Of a DNA stretch of 45,653 bases, positions 8,553 through 17,771 are shown piece after piece. Both the position numbers and the translations under genes were made by a program. Position 1 is the stretch's first letter. Every line of letters starts with the position of its first letter. Under the pieces are notes generated by a model, which was given only the letters and a program-made list of their open reading frames with translations, did not search any database and was not told where the DNA came from. Location of the stretch: contig CATKXW010000019.1 of the NCBI GenBank assembly GCA_949840905.1, forward strand, positions 1-45,653, given 5' to 3'. Origin of the DNA: an uncultured Eggerthellaceae bacterium (GTDB lineage: Bacteria; Actinomycetota; Coriobacteriia; Coriobacteriales; Eggerthellaceae).

Positions 8553-9017
8553 CTATCGGGAGACGGGCTCGGCCTGTCGGGCCTCGCGGGTCTGATTGGC
8601 CGATGCCTCACGTGCCTCCTTGGCCTTGTCGTCGAGCGATGCGAGGTAGGCCGCCCTTCCCTTGTCGATGCCCTCCTTGAGCGCAGCGGGCATCACCTTT
8701 ATGACCTCGCGCACCTGCTTGCCATCCTCGTCGAGGGTGGGGCTGCCGTCCGGCTCCAGCACACTCTTCTTCAGCCATACCTCCTTCTCGGCCAGAAGGG
8801 GGATGTCTCGGTAGTTCTCGCCCTTGAATCGGGACGGGTTCACGAAGAGGGGGCTGAACTGGCTGTAGCTCACATCCTGCCCGTTGACCACGGTGCCCTT
8901 GGGCAGCGTCACCGAGTTGAAGGTCTTGGTCTCGCCGGTCTTTCTGTCCTCGTACTCAATGCCTTCGTGCACGAAGTTCTTGTGCAGGGTGATGTAGACG
9001 TTTTTCTTGTCGTCCAT
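8553..9017 (-). CDS. ICE-associated hypothetical protein
   Basis: 154 residues, beginning MDDKKNVYITLHKNFVHEG. It has no signal peptide or membrane span. The first two thirds look beta-rich (NSVTLPKGTVVNGQDVSYSQ, FSPLFVNPSRFKG); the end is a charged helix rich in Ala, Lys and Arg (LASLDDKAKEAREASANQTR). Not recognised beyond being typical of short proteins beside surface-protein genes on Tn1549-like elements. ATG at 9017 follows AAAGGAG; 10 bp separate it from the Cna-B gene, so the two are probably translated from one message. It may help expression or export of the surface protein, which is speculation. Confidence 0.7.
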   Translation of the reverse strand: MDDKKNVYITLHKNFVHEGIEYEDRKTGETKTFNSVTLPKGTVVNGQDVSYSQFSPLFVNPSRFKGENYRDIPLLAEKEVWLKKSVLEPDGSPTLDEDGKQVREVIKVMPAALKEGIDKGRAAYLASLDDKAKEAREASANQTREARQAEPVSR

Positions 9018-9125
9018 TTTGCTTTCTCCTTTGCGTCTTGTGTCTTCTTGGGGTCGATTGGTGGAATGCCCCTGTGGGTGCCCCATCAGCCCATAGGCAC
9101 CACCTCCTCTCTTGCTGGCATGCAC

Positions 9126-10130
9126 CTAGAACCCGCTCACGATGTCTCGTGCCCAGGCTCCGCTCTTCACGAGCGACAACACGAGGAGGATGCACATGGC
9201 GAGGTACTGGAGCGCGTAGGTGAGCCCATTCGCTATCGCGTCTATGGGCGTTCCGGTTCCCGGGTTCACGGCGACGATGCCGCCCAGGATCACGGGGAAG
9301 CTGATGAGCAGGATCAGAATAATGAGCCCTGCGATGCAGACGGCACCGAAGCTCTTCAGGTACCCGAGCCCGATCTGGCGCGTCTGGTCGAAGCCAAGAA
9401 ATGCCAACGGAATCGGGGAGAACGCCGCCATGACGTAAAGCTGTATCGCGCGCGCCCAGCAGACGACGAGCGCCACGATGTATGCGACGAGCACGACAAG
9501 CCAACTGATGACCGCCACGACGAGCAGCGCGAGCAGTGCTGAGAGGTCGTCATCACCCGTCACAATCGAGACCGCCGTCATGTCGAGCGCCCCTCCAGTT
9601 CCGAAGAGTCCCTCCACACGGTCGATCGCAAGGCCTATGACCTCATAGATCGCCGCCATGAGGTCGAAAGAGTGCTGGATCAGGAAGAGGAACACCGCGA
9701 AGAAAACGAGGAGGAACACCACCTCCTTCACGCCCGGGAAGGATTGGTTGCCGTCCATTCGCTGCGATATCTCGATGAGCTTCAGAGTGAACACCAGGCC
9801 GAGCACGCCGCAGCCGATGGGCAGCACCGCCACCTGCCACACGCCTCTCGCGATGTCGTGCATCGACACGTCTCCCGCGCTCGTGAGCATGGTCTCGAAC
9901 GGTGCCGAGAGCACGCCGTTTGCGCCGAGCGAGCGCATAACGTCGGTCTGCGCCGCGAATATCCAGTTGCACCAGTCGCGGAGCACGCCGCATAGCCATG
10001 CGTTGATGTCGTCTGCGATCGAGCCCCAAGCGAGTTGCGTCGGTATGAGCAGCGTGGAGAGTAATGCGAATGAGGCCGCGAACGCCACTATGAATCGTCT
10101 GTTTGAGACGAGGCTTTTGACCTTACCCAT
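9126..10130 (-). CDS. VirB6/TrbL-like conjugal transfer membrane protein
   Basis: 334 residues with an N-terminal export/anchor segment and about six further hydrophobic helices, including VVFLLVFFAVFLFLI, VVAVISWLVVLVAYIVALVV and AGLIILILLISFPVILGGI. The central YVMAAFSPIPLAFLGFDQTR followed by a conserved small-residue region is the TrbL/VirB6 pattern of the inner-membrane channel in type IV secretion. It lies between the lytic transglycosylase-like genes and the surface-protein block, as in Tn1549-type elements. It has 5 bp to the upstream gene. No truncation is evident. Confidence 0.85.
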   Translation of the reverse strand: MGKVKSLVSNRRFIVAFAASFALLSTLLIPTQLAWGSIADDINAWLCGVLRDWCNWIFAAQTDVMRSLGANGVLSAPFETMLTSAGDVSMHDIARGVWQVAVLPIGCGVLGLVFTLKLIEISQRMDGNQSFPGVKEVVFLLVFFAVFLFLIQHSFDLMAAIYEVIGLAIDRVEGLFGTGGALDMTAVSIVTGDDDLSALLALLVVAVISWLVVLVAYIVALVVCWARAIQLYVMAAFSPIPLAFLGFDQTRQIGLGYLKSFGAVCIAGLIILILLISFPVILGGIVAVNPGTGTPIDAIANGLTYALQYLAMCILLVLSLVKSGAWARDIVSGF

Positions 10131-10135
10131 CCCTA

Positions 10136-10876
10136 TCAGAGCGCCTCGATCGTGCCGTCGGATGAGCGCGTGACCGAGATCATGGTCGATGCCCCATCAT
10201 CGAGCGTGAACGTGGTCGTTGCCGCGTTGTTCGCGTAGTCTATCCACGCCTCGGCATCCCAGATGGCGCGGGTCGCGCTCGGAGACACGGCGGCTGCTCG
10301 CGTCGAGACAGCGGCCTCGATCTTCGCGGCATCGACTCCCATGGCCTCTTCGAGCTTGGATGTGACGCCGGTGAAATGAAGCGTGCGGTCCCCGAGCTGC
10401 ACCTGCCTGTATGCGCAAGCGAGGACGTCGGATCGGAGCACGGTGTCTGCACCCTCGCTGCTCACGGAGACGAGGACGGGGCTCGCGGCATCGGTCATCG
10501 ACTTCGAAGCGAGCACGGTGGCTGTCATTCCGGAGGAAAGCAGCTCCTCGTTGTCGAGCGTCCAATAGGTCACCTCCGTGCCGCCGTCCTTGGTCTCAAC
10601 GAAAGCCCCCTTGACGATGGAAAGCGAGCGCGTAGCGTCGTCTATGCCTACCCACGAGGTTCCGATGAGCGATTCGATCCCGGAGCCTGACTCGCCGTCT
10701 GCGGCATCGGTCTCGGGCTGAGGGTTCTCTGCAGTTGTGTTTTCCGCCGATTCGACGACGGCTCCGCCTTCAGGAGCCATGTTTCGAGCGAGCGTGCACC
10801 TTGCAACGCCCGAGCCCACAAGGAGCAGCGCCGCCACGATGGCCGCAGCGAGCATGATCTTGTTCTTTCTGGTCAT
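10136..10876 (-). CDS. Membrane-anchored hypothetical transfer protein
   Basis: 246 residues. A basic start MTRKNKIM and one hydrophobic helix (AAAIVAALLLVGSGVA) anchor it in the membrane; the Cys that follows is preceded by Arg, so a lipobox is unlikely. The acidic linker and C-terminal globular part (SLIGTSWVGIDDATRSLSIV, SDVLACAYRQVQLGDRTLHF) would be outside the cell. No known domain is recognised. ATG at 10876 with AGGAAGGA upstream is the start; the stop of the wall hydrolase lies 13 bp before it. Because of the frameshift in that gene, the two appear as one long open frame. Confidence 0.72.
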   Translation of the reverse strand: MTRKNKIMLAAAIVAALLLVGSGVARCTLARNMAPEGGAVVESAENTTAENPQPETDAADGESGSGIESLIGTSWVGIDDATRSLSIVKGAFVETKDGGTEVTYWTLDNEELLSSGMTATVLASKSMTDAASPVLVSVSSEGADTVLRSDVLACAYRQVQLGDRTLHFTGVTSKLEEAMGVDAAKIEAAVSTRAAAVSPSATRAIWDAEAWIDYANNAATTTFTLDDGASTMISVTRSSDGTIEAL

Positions 10877-10889
10877 GTTTCCGTCCTTC

Positions 10890-12538
10890 CTATCTGATCT
10901 TGATGGCGCTCGCGAAATGCGACGCGCCGCTCGATATCGTGCAGGCCGCACCCGAATGCGGCTCGTGGATGTAGCGGTCGTCCCCGATGTAGATGGCCAC
11001 ATGACCGGGCTCCAGAGGATGTCGCCGGGTGATGCCTGGGACACCGGAACCTTGCGACCGAACGCTGCCTGGTCCTCGGAGTTTCGCGGGATGGCGATGC
11101 CTGCTTGGCGATAGCAGTACTGGGTGAGCCCCGAGCAGTCGAGGCTCACGCCTGGTGTCGTTCCACCCCATACGTAGGGCACGCCGAGCTGGCTGTAGGC
11201 GGCGGCGATGATCGCGTCTGCCGAGAGCGCCCCGCTCTCAAGGTCCTCCACTGTCATCGAGTCGAAGCGGCGCAGGTTGTAGGTGTCCATGGCGGACTTG
11301 AGGGAGTCCACGTAAGCCGAGCTCGTTGCCCATCCCGCGTCCTTGAGCCCCTCCGCCATCTTGTCGGATGAGCGCTCTGCGATGGCCTGCTGGATGAGGG
11401 CGTTGTTGCGGTAGTGGGATGCCTGCAGGAACACGCGGCTTCGGAAGCGGATGCATTCCACATCCCCCTTGAACACCGTGAAATACGCCGTGATGGTCGT
11501 GAAGGTGCCCGGTGTGTACTCCTCCTGCGTGCTCCATCCCGCCTTTCCGGCGACTTCCGACGCTGATGCGAAAGACGACGCCCATTTCATCCCGAAGAGG
11601 TTGTGGTCGCGCGTGGCGAGCTGGCTCATGGAATCTCCCTGACCCGACTCGCAGATGATCTGCGCGATGGTGCACCCGGCAGGGTGACCGAACTCCTCCT
11701 GGCAACGGACGGCTTCCTCCACCATCTCGTAGGTGATGTAGGGCGGAAGCCCCTCCATGGAGCGCTTCTTGTCCTCCGCGTCCCAGAACCCGAACAAGGC
11801 CGAGACTATCTGGCCGATGACGAGCGCCACTAGCACGAAGGCGATGACCCCGCAAAGCACCCCGCCCCCTGCCGCAAGCCCGCTTCCGCCGACCGTGCCA
11901 GCGAGGGCCGCGTTGCCGGATGATGAGGCAGCCGTCTTCGCGGCGGTTCCCGCCGCCTGGGCGGCGGCATGGCTCACTTGCGTATGACTGACTCCTTGGG
12001 CGCTTGTTGTTTTCGCCTTCTTCGCGCCCTGGGCGCTCGTGCTCTTGGTGGCTTTTGCGCTCGCGCCCGACCCCTTGGAACCGCCTGAAGCGGAGTGGGT
12101 CCCTTTCGCCTTCCTATCCCGCATGGCTGCGATCGCTCGCTTGGTGCCCTGCCCGGCGTCATAGGCGCTGCCCGCGCCCTCGAACTCGTCGGTGTCGTCG
12201 AGCTCGGAGATGGCCTCGCGCTCAAGGAACTGGCGAACCTTGAGCCGCTCGCTCGGGGCGTTTGTCTTCTCGGTTCCCGCAGATGCATCCCCGGCACCCG
12301 ATACGCCATCGGAATCGGCATTCACCACACCCACACCTTGCGACTTGCTCATGCGTTCCTTGGAAGGGCTTGCCTTGCTCGTTGTCCTCGTGCCGAGCGC
12401 GGATTCCTTCTTGCTCAGGGCGGAGAGGCTTTGGCTCTCGTCGTCCTTCACGATCCCCGCGCTCACGGCATCGAGCTTATCGGCGGTTACGATGTCGGCG
12501 ATCGACGCGCTTTGCTTGTCAAGGCTTCTCAGATCCAT
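10890..12538 (-). pseudogene. GH73 + NlpC/P60 wall hydrolase (CwlT/Orf14-like), frameshifted
   Basis: A bifunctional peptidoglycan hydrolase that opens the wall for the transfer channel. A low-complexity cytoplasmic N-terminus (about 1-210) leads to a membrane helix (GVLCGVIAFVLVALVIGQIV). Next is a glucosaminidase-type domain with catalytic Glu in IAQIICESGQGD, then NlpC/P60 with its Cys in VSLDCSGLTQYCYRQ. After SQASPGDILW the frame is lost; the catalytic His segment GHVAIYIGDDRYIHEP and the normal end at 10890 are in the next frame. Restoring one base near 11012-11014 repairs it. As read, the peptidase lacks its His while the muramidase-like domain is intact. Could also be a base-calling error. 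Confidence 0.85.
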
Positions 12539-15136
12539 CTAGCCCTGGCTTTTCTTCGCGTTTGATTCGAAGGCACGGGCGCGCTTCAGCTGCGCGATCT
12601 CCTCGGGCTTGGTGTTCCATAGGTCGTAGAGCGCGCCTTTGGGAAAGTCGTCTCGGATCGGCACGCGCGCCCCTCCCGCGACGAGCAGGCCCTCTCCGGC
12701 TTTGATGGACTCGTCGATGTACTCGCGCTCGGCACCGGATAGCGAGAGCATCTCCGCCCATGCGGCCAAGTCCTGGCTCGCCTGCTTGTGAAGCAGCATG
12801 AAGTCCGAGTTCAGAACCATGGTACGTGCGCGTTCGTGGGTGAGCATGTGCGAGGTGTTCTGGGAGATGCCGGTGCAAATCAAATTAAACTTCCTCCCTT
12901 CCGCCCAGAACTTCGCGAAGTAGTCGATGATGGTGGGGTGCCCGAAGAGCGACTGAACCTCGTCTATGTAGAGCCAGGTAGTTACGCCGCGTTCGAAGTT
13001 CGCGTACATCCGATTGCGCACGGCCTCAAGGGCGGTGAGCATGCCGAACACGCGCATGTTGGTTGAGAGGTCGTGCAGATCGATGTTGGTGATGCGGTTG
13101 TCGAAGCCCACGTTGGACTGGCGGTTGAAGAAGGAGAGCGCGCCTGTGACGTAGCGCTCATACCTGAGCGCGATGTCGCGCGCCTCCGCCTCGGGCTGGC
13201 CGACGAGTATCTCGTGGAAGTCGGAAAGCGTCGGCACCCCTTGTGCATCTGTGCACCTTGTATAGGCCGCCTCGACGCATCTCGTGATGATCGACTTGTC
13301 CGCCTCGGGAAGGCCTTCGGAAGACTCCGCCATCATCGCCGACGAGAGTGCGAGGAACGCGTCGATCTTGAACGCGAGCTGAGCGGCGTCCGCGCGCCTC
13401 TCCACGTCCGAGAGGTCGAAGGGGTTGAGCGCGGTGTCCGCATCCGGGGCGAGCCGGACGTTCACGCCGCCGAGCGCCTCGATGAGGTTTCCGTACTCTC
13501 CTGCGGGGTCGAAGATGATGATCTCGTCCTCCGGGTAGGCGAGCACGGTGTTGGTGATCTCGCGCTTCACGGAGAAGGACTTCCCGGAGCCGGGCTTGCC
13601 GCAGACGAACCCCATGGGTGATGCGAGCTTCTTTCGGTTGCATATGACGAGGTTGCCCGACTGCTTGGACTGCCCGTAGTAGCCGCCGCCCTCCTGGTTG
13701 AGCTCTAACGATGCGAAGGGCATCTGCATGGCTATCTGGCCTGTGGTGAGGTAGCGGGTGACGTCGATGTGGTTCATCCCTAGGGGAAGCACCGAGTTCA
13801 GCGCCTGGCGCTGCCGGTAGTAGAGCGGCTCTATCCCGAGCGAGTTGCCCTGCCCGATAGATACGATCTGGTCCACTTGGCGCTCAAGTGCGTCCACGGA
13901 GTCTGCGTAGGTGTAGATGAGGCCGGTGTAGGTGAAGAGGCGCTCGTTCTTGTTGCGAAGGAAGTCCAGGAGCTCCTCGGCCTCCTCCTTGGAGTACCTG
14001 AGCTCCGGTGGCAGGATCGTGTAGTCGTAGCCCTTCTTCATCGCGCTCATCTGCTCGTCGATGATCTCCTTGTCCATCCAGTCGAGCTGGCGCTTCACGA
14101 GCGCGAGGGCATCCGACTGCGCGATGGGCTGGATGTGCAGGTTCACCGAGAGCGGCATGGGAAGATCGATGATGTTCGCGAGGTAGTAGTCCTCAAGCAT
14201 CGATCCGAACGTGCGGATGGAGAGCACGCATCCGTATGTCTCGTCGATCCTGAAGATGTCCGAGCGTCCGCTGGGCTTGAAGTCCACGAGCGCGGGGGCG
14301 ATCAGGTCGCGCGTCCTCGTGTTTGAGCAGGGGTTTACCTTATCCCAATCAAACGTGAACGCTGCCTTCGGGCGAAGCTGGGAGTGGATCGCATTCAAGC
14401 GCTCGGTGCCGTTTAGGGCATGCGCTTCGCAGCGGATGCGAGAGAGCGTGTCGGTGACGTCGCCCTTGATGCGGGAGAGCTTCGGCACGGCTTCCCACAC
14501 GTCGCTCGCACCGACCATGTAGGTGAGGTAGCGATGGCGCGTGAGGTTTGAGACACCCTCTCGCATCTTGTCGTTCAAGATTTGGTTGTACTCCTCGGCA
14601 TATCCTGCCGTGTCGGCATCTGCCGCCTTGAAGAAGCGCTTCTTGCCGATCTCCTCCTCAGGGATGGGGACGTTTGCGATAGTGAGCTGCACGCACGAGT
14701 CCGCACCGAAGTAGTTGTAGAGCGAGGAGAGCACGGTGAAGATGTTCTGCTGGTTCTCGCGACGGGCCGACTGGTAGGAGATGTCTGAGAATTCGATCGT
14801 CTGCGAGAAGAGCCCTTCCTCGACCTGTGCTATGCCGTCCTTGTAGATGGCATCGTAGCCAATGTAGGAGGCTATATCGCTCGCTGAAGCCCTTGTCTTC
14901 TTCTGGCGCTTCAGCTTCTCCTCATGAGCCTTCTTCGAACGGTCGGACTTGGTGGACATTCCGGTGAGTTGCCGCAAGAGGCTCGATTGAGAACCGCCTC
15001 GCTCGCGCCTGACCTTCGCCCTTGCATCGCGCTCGGCCTTGATGCGGGCCTTGGCGAGCTTCTTCTCATTCTTGAGCCTCTTCTTGTCCTCTTTCATCTC
15101 TTTGCTCGACTTCTTCGTATTCTCTGGTTGGCTCAT
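12539..15136 (-). CDS. VirB4-family conjugation ATPase
   Basis: 865 residues. Walker A CGKPGSGKSFSVKRE lies at about 513, Walker B in TWLYIDEVQSLF near 725, and the conserved C-terminal GISQNTSHML and LNSDFMLLHKQ blocks are present. This is the cytoplasmic ATPase that drives assembly and substrate passage in the type IV secretion channel (Tn916 Orf16-like). A lysine/arginine-rich coil occupies residues 1-75. The start at 15136 overlaps PrgI by 71 bp and has AAGGAGCGGAGG upstream; the stop touches the ATG of the wall hydrolase, indicating translational coupling. Full length. Confidence 0.96.
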   Translation of the reverse strand: MSQPENTKKSSKEMKEDKKRLKNEKKLAKARIKAERDARAKVRRERGGSQSSLLRQLTGMSTKSDRSKKAHEEKLKRQKKTRASASDIASYIGYDAIYKDGIAQVEEGLFSQTIEFSDISYQSARRENQQNIFTVLSSLYNYFGADSCVQLTIANVPIPEEEIGKKRFFKAADADTAGYAEEYNQILNDKMREGVSNLTRHRYLTYMVGASDVWEAVPKLSRIKGDVTDTLSRIRCEAHALNGTERLNAIHSQLRPKAAFTFDWDKVNPCSNTRTRDLIAPALVDFKPSGRSDIFRIDETYGCVLSIRTFGSMLEDYYLANIIDLPMPLSVNLHIQPIAQSDALALVKRQLDWMDKEIIDEQMSAMKKGYDYTILPPELRYSKEEAEELLDFLRNKNERLFTYTGLIYTYADSVDALERQVDQIVSIGQGNSLGIEPLYYRQRQALNSVLPLGMNHIDVTRYLTTGQIAMQMPFASLELNQEGGGYYGQSKQSGNLVICNRKKLASPMGFVCGKPGSGKSFSVKREITNTVLAYPEDEIIIFDPAGEYGNLIEALGGVNVRLAPDADTALNPFDLSDVERRADAAQLAFKIDAFLALSSAMMAESSEGLPEADKSIITRCVEAAYTRCTDAQGVPTLSDFHEILVGQPEAEARDIALRYERYVTGALSFFNRQSNVGFDNRITNIDLHDLSTNMRVFGMLTALEAVRNRMYANFERGVTTWLYIDEVQSLFGHPTIIDYFAKFWAEGRKFNLICTGISQNTSHMLTHERARTMVLNSDFMLLHKQASQDLAAWAEMLSLSGAEREYIDESIKAGEGLLVAGGARVPIRDDFPKGALYDLWNTKPEEIAQLKRARAFESNAKKSQG

Positions 15137-15524
15137 TGGCCTCCGCTCCTTTGCGTTTGGATATCCTCTTCGCCCTGCGGCTTGGCGCTCCGCGCTCGAT
15201 GAGCGTCAGATGCTTCGATGCCGGGCTTTCGTAGAGGAGCCTCTGGTCTTTCATGTGGTGGGAAAACAGAAGGGGTGCGAACTTCTCCGCGCGCATCCCG
15301 AAGGGACGCCAGAAACCGGCGAGCCAGAACGGGATCGATGCGCACATGACGGGGAAAGCGGCGTCGGCGACTTCTATGCCGATCCAGAAATGGCATATCA
15401 CTGCCACGAGGATCGCCGACCCGAAGCCTCCCGCCACGCACACAAGGGTGCGGAAGGAAAGCTTTCCGACGATCTTCTCCTCGTATTCGCCGATGTCCTT
15501 CTGAATGGGGATCTGAAGCGACAT
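15066..15524 (-). CDS. PrgI family conjugation membrane protein
   Basis: 152 residues. It starts MSLQIPIQKDIGEYEEKIVG, the PrgI/TcpE-type opening, then two close membrane helices (LVCVAGGFGSAILVAVICHF and AAFPVMCASIPFWLAGFW) and a long basic tail. The family sits before VirB4 in Gram-positive type IV systems and is a VirB3-like partner of VirB4, as here with a 71-bp overlap. Start at 15524; the gene follows Maff2 by 14 bp. Confidence 0.9.
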   Translation of the reverse strand: MSLQIPIQKDIGEYEEKIVGKLSFRTLVCVAGGFGSAILVAVICHFWIGIEVADAAFPVMCASIPFWLAGFWRPFGMRAEKFAPLLFSHHMKDQRLLYESPASKHLTLIERGAPSRRAKRISKRKGAEANEPTREYEEVEQRDERGQEEAQE

Positions 15525-15538
15525 GGCTCACCGCCTTC

Positions 15539-15754
15539 CTAGGCGGGGAGCCAGGACGTGTCGAGCATCCCGAAGTAGACCGCTGCGGCGATGATGATCG
15601 CGCCGCCCGCGATGGTCGATATCGCCGAGGCGATCTGACTGCCTCCCTGCTGCTCCCTGATGGCGAGTCCGAGCGACACTGCGCCCCAAACGACCAGAAA
15701 GCCGCCGAGGAAGGTGACGCAGCCAGAGACAAGGCTGATGATGTTTGCGAGCAT
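15539..15754 (-). CDS. Maff2 family small membrane protein
   Basis: 71 residues, beginning MLANIISLVSGCVTFLGGFL, with two hydrophobic helices (VTFLGGFLVVWGAVSLGLAI and ISTIAGGAIIIAAAVYFGML). This size, sequence and place between VirD4 and PrgI fit the Maff-2 mobile-element family, probably a VirB2-like pilin or channel subunit. That role is inferred from context. Start ATG at 15754. Confidence 0.85.
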   Translation of the reverse strand: MLANIISLVSGCVTFLGGFLVVWGAVSLGLAIREQQGGSQIASAISTIAGGAIIIAAAVYFGMLDTSWLPA

Positions 15755-15944
15755 TTGCCCTCCTTTGCCGTCTTTCGCGCTGCCGCCCTGAATGTGGAAT
15801 GGGTCGGTTGCGCGCCGATGATAGAATTGGGTTCGCAGGGGCGCTTGCGCGCTCCTTTGCGTCTTTCGGCTGCGGCAGCGTCCGGGTGCGTGGAATCACC
15901 CAGGCGTCTTGGGGATCCGCCGATCCTTGCCGCAGCCGCATGTT
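15755..15944 (-). promoter_or_regulatory. Structured intercistronic region in transfer operon
   Basis: There is no gene in these 190 bp between VirD4 and Maff2. They hold an 11-bp perfect inverted repeat, CGGCTGCGGCA at 15867-15877 and TGCCGCAGCCG at 15928-15938, enclosing a smaller GGGTG/CACCC stem. In the RNA this would form a branched hairpin upstream of Maff2. It lacks a T run and so is more likely a processing site or attenuator than a simple terminator. Confidence 0.55.
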
Positions 15945-17771
15945 TCAGGTCTCCATCAGCTCTCCTTCCCGTCGGGCGCGGTACCGCCTGAAGTCGAAGG
16001 GCCCGGATTTCTCAGCCCTTGCCAGCAGTGATGCGCGGGGGTGCGACGAAAGCACGTACTTCTTGTCCTTGAACGCTTGCGCCCCGTTTATGAGCACGAG
16101 CGCCTCGTCCTTGGGCATGCGTGAGATCTCGGAACCCTGCATGAGGTCTCGCTCTATGAGGCCGTAGTTGTGCGTGTAGGTGGGGTTGTTCCCGCGAGAG
16201 TCGTTCACGGAGACGTTCGCTACCGTTTGTTTCCCGATCATCTCCGCGATCTTCTGGTTGGTATCCGCCGACTTGCCGCCCAGGTAGAGCATCGTGTCGC
16301 AGGCGTTCACGATCGTCGCCGTATTGTTCTCGCCGTAGTTCTCGTCGAGCTGCGAGAGGGATTGGCAGATCATGGACACGGCGATGTTGCGGCTTCGGGT
16401 GACCGTGATCATCCGCTCGAAGTCGGGGATGGTGCCGATGTTCGCGAACTCGTCGAACATGAAGTGCACGCATCTCGGAAGCCGTCCCGCGAAGCGCTTG
16501 AGCGCGCACTCGCAGAGAGTGTCGAGCGCTTGTTGCATGAGGAGCGCGAATACGAAGTCGAAGGTGGAGTCTGTGTCTGACATCGATGCGAACACGGCGA
16601 CCTTCGCATTCGCATCTCCCATGTGGTCGAGGGCCATCTCGTCGAAGCGGAGAAGCTCGCGCATCTCGGCGATGTCGAAGGGCTTCATGCGGACGTTGCA
16701 CGAGATCATGATGGATTTGAGGGTCTTACCCGCCGCCACCTTGAATTGCTTGTAGCTCGACAGGGAGAAGTCTTCCTCAGGCCGTACGGGCTCAGCCACC
16801 TTGACCCATGCCCAATCTCCCGCATCCGTTGCGAACGCTCGGGAGCTCGGGTCGAATGCGCGACCGTTGGACACCTTCATGAGGCGACGTCCCGTTTCGA
16901 GCTCTTTGAACAGCATGTCGAGCGGGCTCAGGTAGCCTTCGTCATCCTCGCGGGCATCCGCCAACGCGAGAAGGGAGAGGAGGCCGGGGATGTTCCTGTC
17001 CTCCTCCGGGCAATGGTCGAGGAGATATGCGACAAGTGCTGTGTAGAGGAGCTTCTCGGCGTTCACCCAGAACGGGTCCGTCGTGCTCTCGCCCTCTGCG
17101 GTGGTATTCCTGATGAGGCACTCCACGAAGCGAAGGAGCCCAGCCTCGTCCTTGATGTATGCGATGGGGTTGAAGTGCATGGAGCGCGAGAAGTCAACGG
17201 TGTCGAACGTCTTGATCTCGTATCCCAGCCATTCGAGCACCCATCCCATGTCGTGGATAAGCGTCCCTTTGGGATCCGTTATGAAGAAGCTTGCGTTGGC
17301 CTGCATGAGGTTGGGCTTCACGTAGTAGCGCGTCTTGCCCGTGCCGGGACCTCCGACGACGAGGACGTTGTTGTTCGTCTCCGTCCTCTGGTCGTGCGAT
17401 GTGTCCTCAAGCCGCTTGCGCGCAGATGCCGTGAGGATGATGTTGTTGTCGGGGTTGGCCTTGTCGGAGAAGGCCACCATCTCATTTGCCGTGGCCCAGC
17501 GGGCGCTTCCGTGCTCCTCGCCCTTGCGGTAGCTTCCGCGCCGTTCCCACCATCGCACCCATACGAGCCATACGGCGCACGCACACGCCGCACCGATGCT
17601 CAGCGGGAGGGGTTCCGCATAGAGCACCCGTGCTTGCGATAATCGATTGATGAAGGCATAGGCAAGGTCTAACTGCGCGTTTCCCGCCTCCATGACGAGC
17701 CCCGTGCAGATGTTGCCCAGCATGAACAGTGCGAGGGATATGAGCCCGATGGCGAGAAGCTCTCGCCTCAT
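15945..17771 (-). CDS. VirD4/TraG type IV coupling protein
   Basis: 608 residues. Two N-terminal membrane helices (7-28 and 56-72) are followed by Walker A GGPGTGKT at 140-147, the DPKGTLIHDMG block, and Walker B HFMFDEFANIG with Asp440-Glu441. The motor domain ends with QSLSQLDENYGENN and CDTMLYLGGKSADT, all typical of coupling proteins that bring the relaxase-DNA complex to the channel. No relaxase partner is present in the window. The start overlaps the stop of the preceding DUF3801-like gene by 4 bp. Confidence 0.96.
   Translation of the reverse strand: MRRELLAIGLISLALFMLGNICTGLVMEAGNAQLDLAYAFINRLSQARVLYAEPLPLSIGAACACAVWLVWVRWWERRGSYRKGEEHGSARWATANEMVAFSDKANPDNNIILTASARKRLEDTSHDQRTETNNNVLVVGGPGTGKTRYYVKPNLMQANASFFITDPKGTLIHDMGWVLEWLGYEIKTFDTVDFSRSMHFNPIAYIKDEAGLLRFVECLIRNTTAEGESTTDPFWVNAEKLLYTALVAYLLDHCPEEDRNIPGLLSLLALADAREDDEGYLSPLDMLFKELETGRRLMKVSNGRAFDPSSRAFATDAGDWAWVKVAEPVRPEEDFSLSSYKQFKVAAGKTLKSIMISCNVRMKPFDIAEMRELLRFDEMALDHMGDANAKVAVFASMSDTDSTFDFVFALLMQQALDTLCECALKRFAGRLPRCVHFMFDEFANIGTIPDFERMITVTRSRNIAVSMICQSLSQLDENYGENNTATIVNACDTMLYLGGKSADTNQKIAEMIGKQTVANVSVNDSRGNNPTYTHNYGLIERDLMQGSEISRMPKDEALVLINGAQAFKDKKYVLSSHPRASLLARAEKSGPFDFRRYRARREGELMET

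Noticed and set aside
10136-12538. One 800-residue fused protein
   Set aside because: Domain analysis shows a frameshifted wall hydrolase followed by a separate gene with its own ATG and ribosome site.
16623-17642. 339-codon open frame on +
   Set aside because: Antisense to VirD4, no recognised domain.
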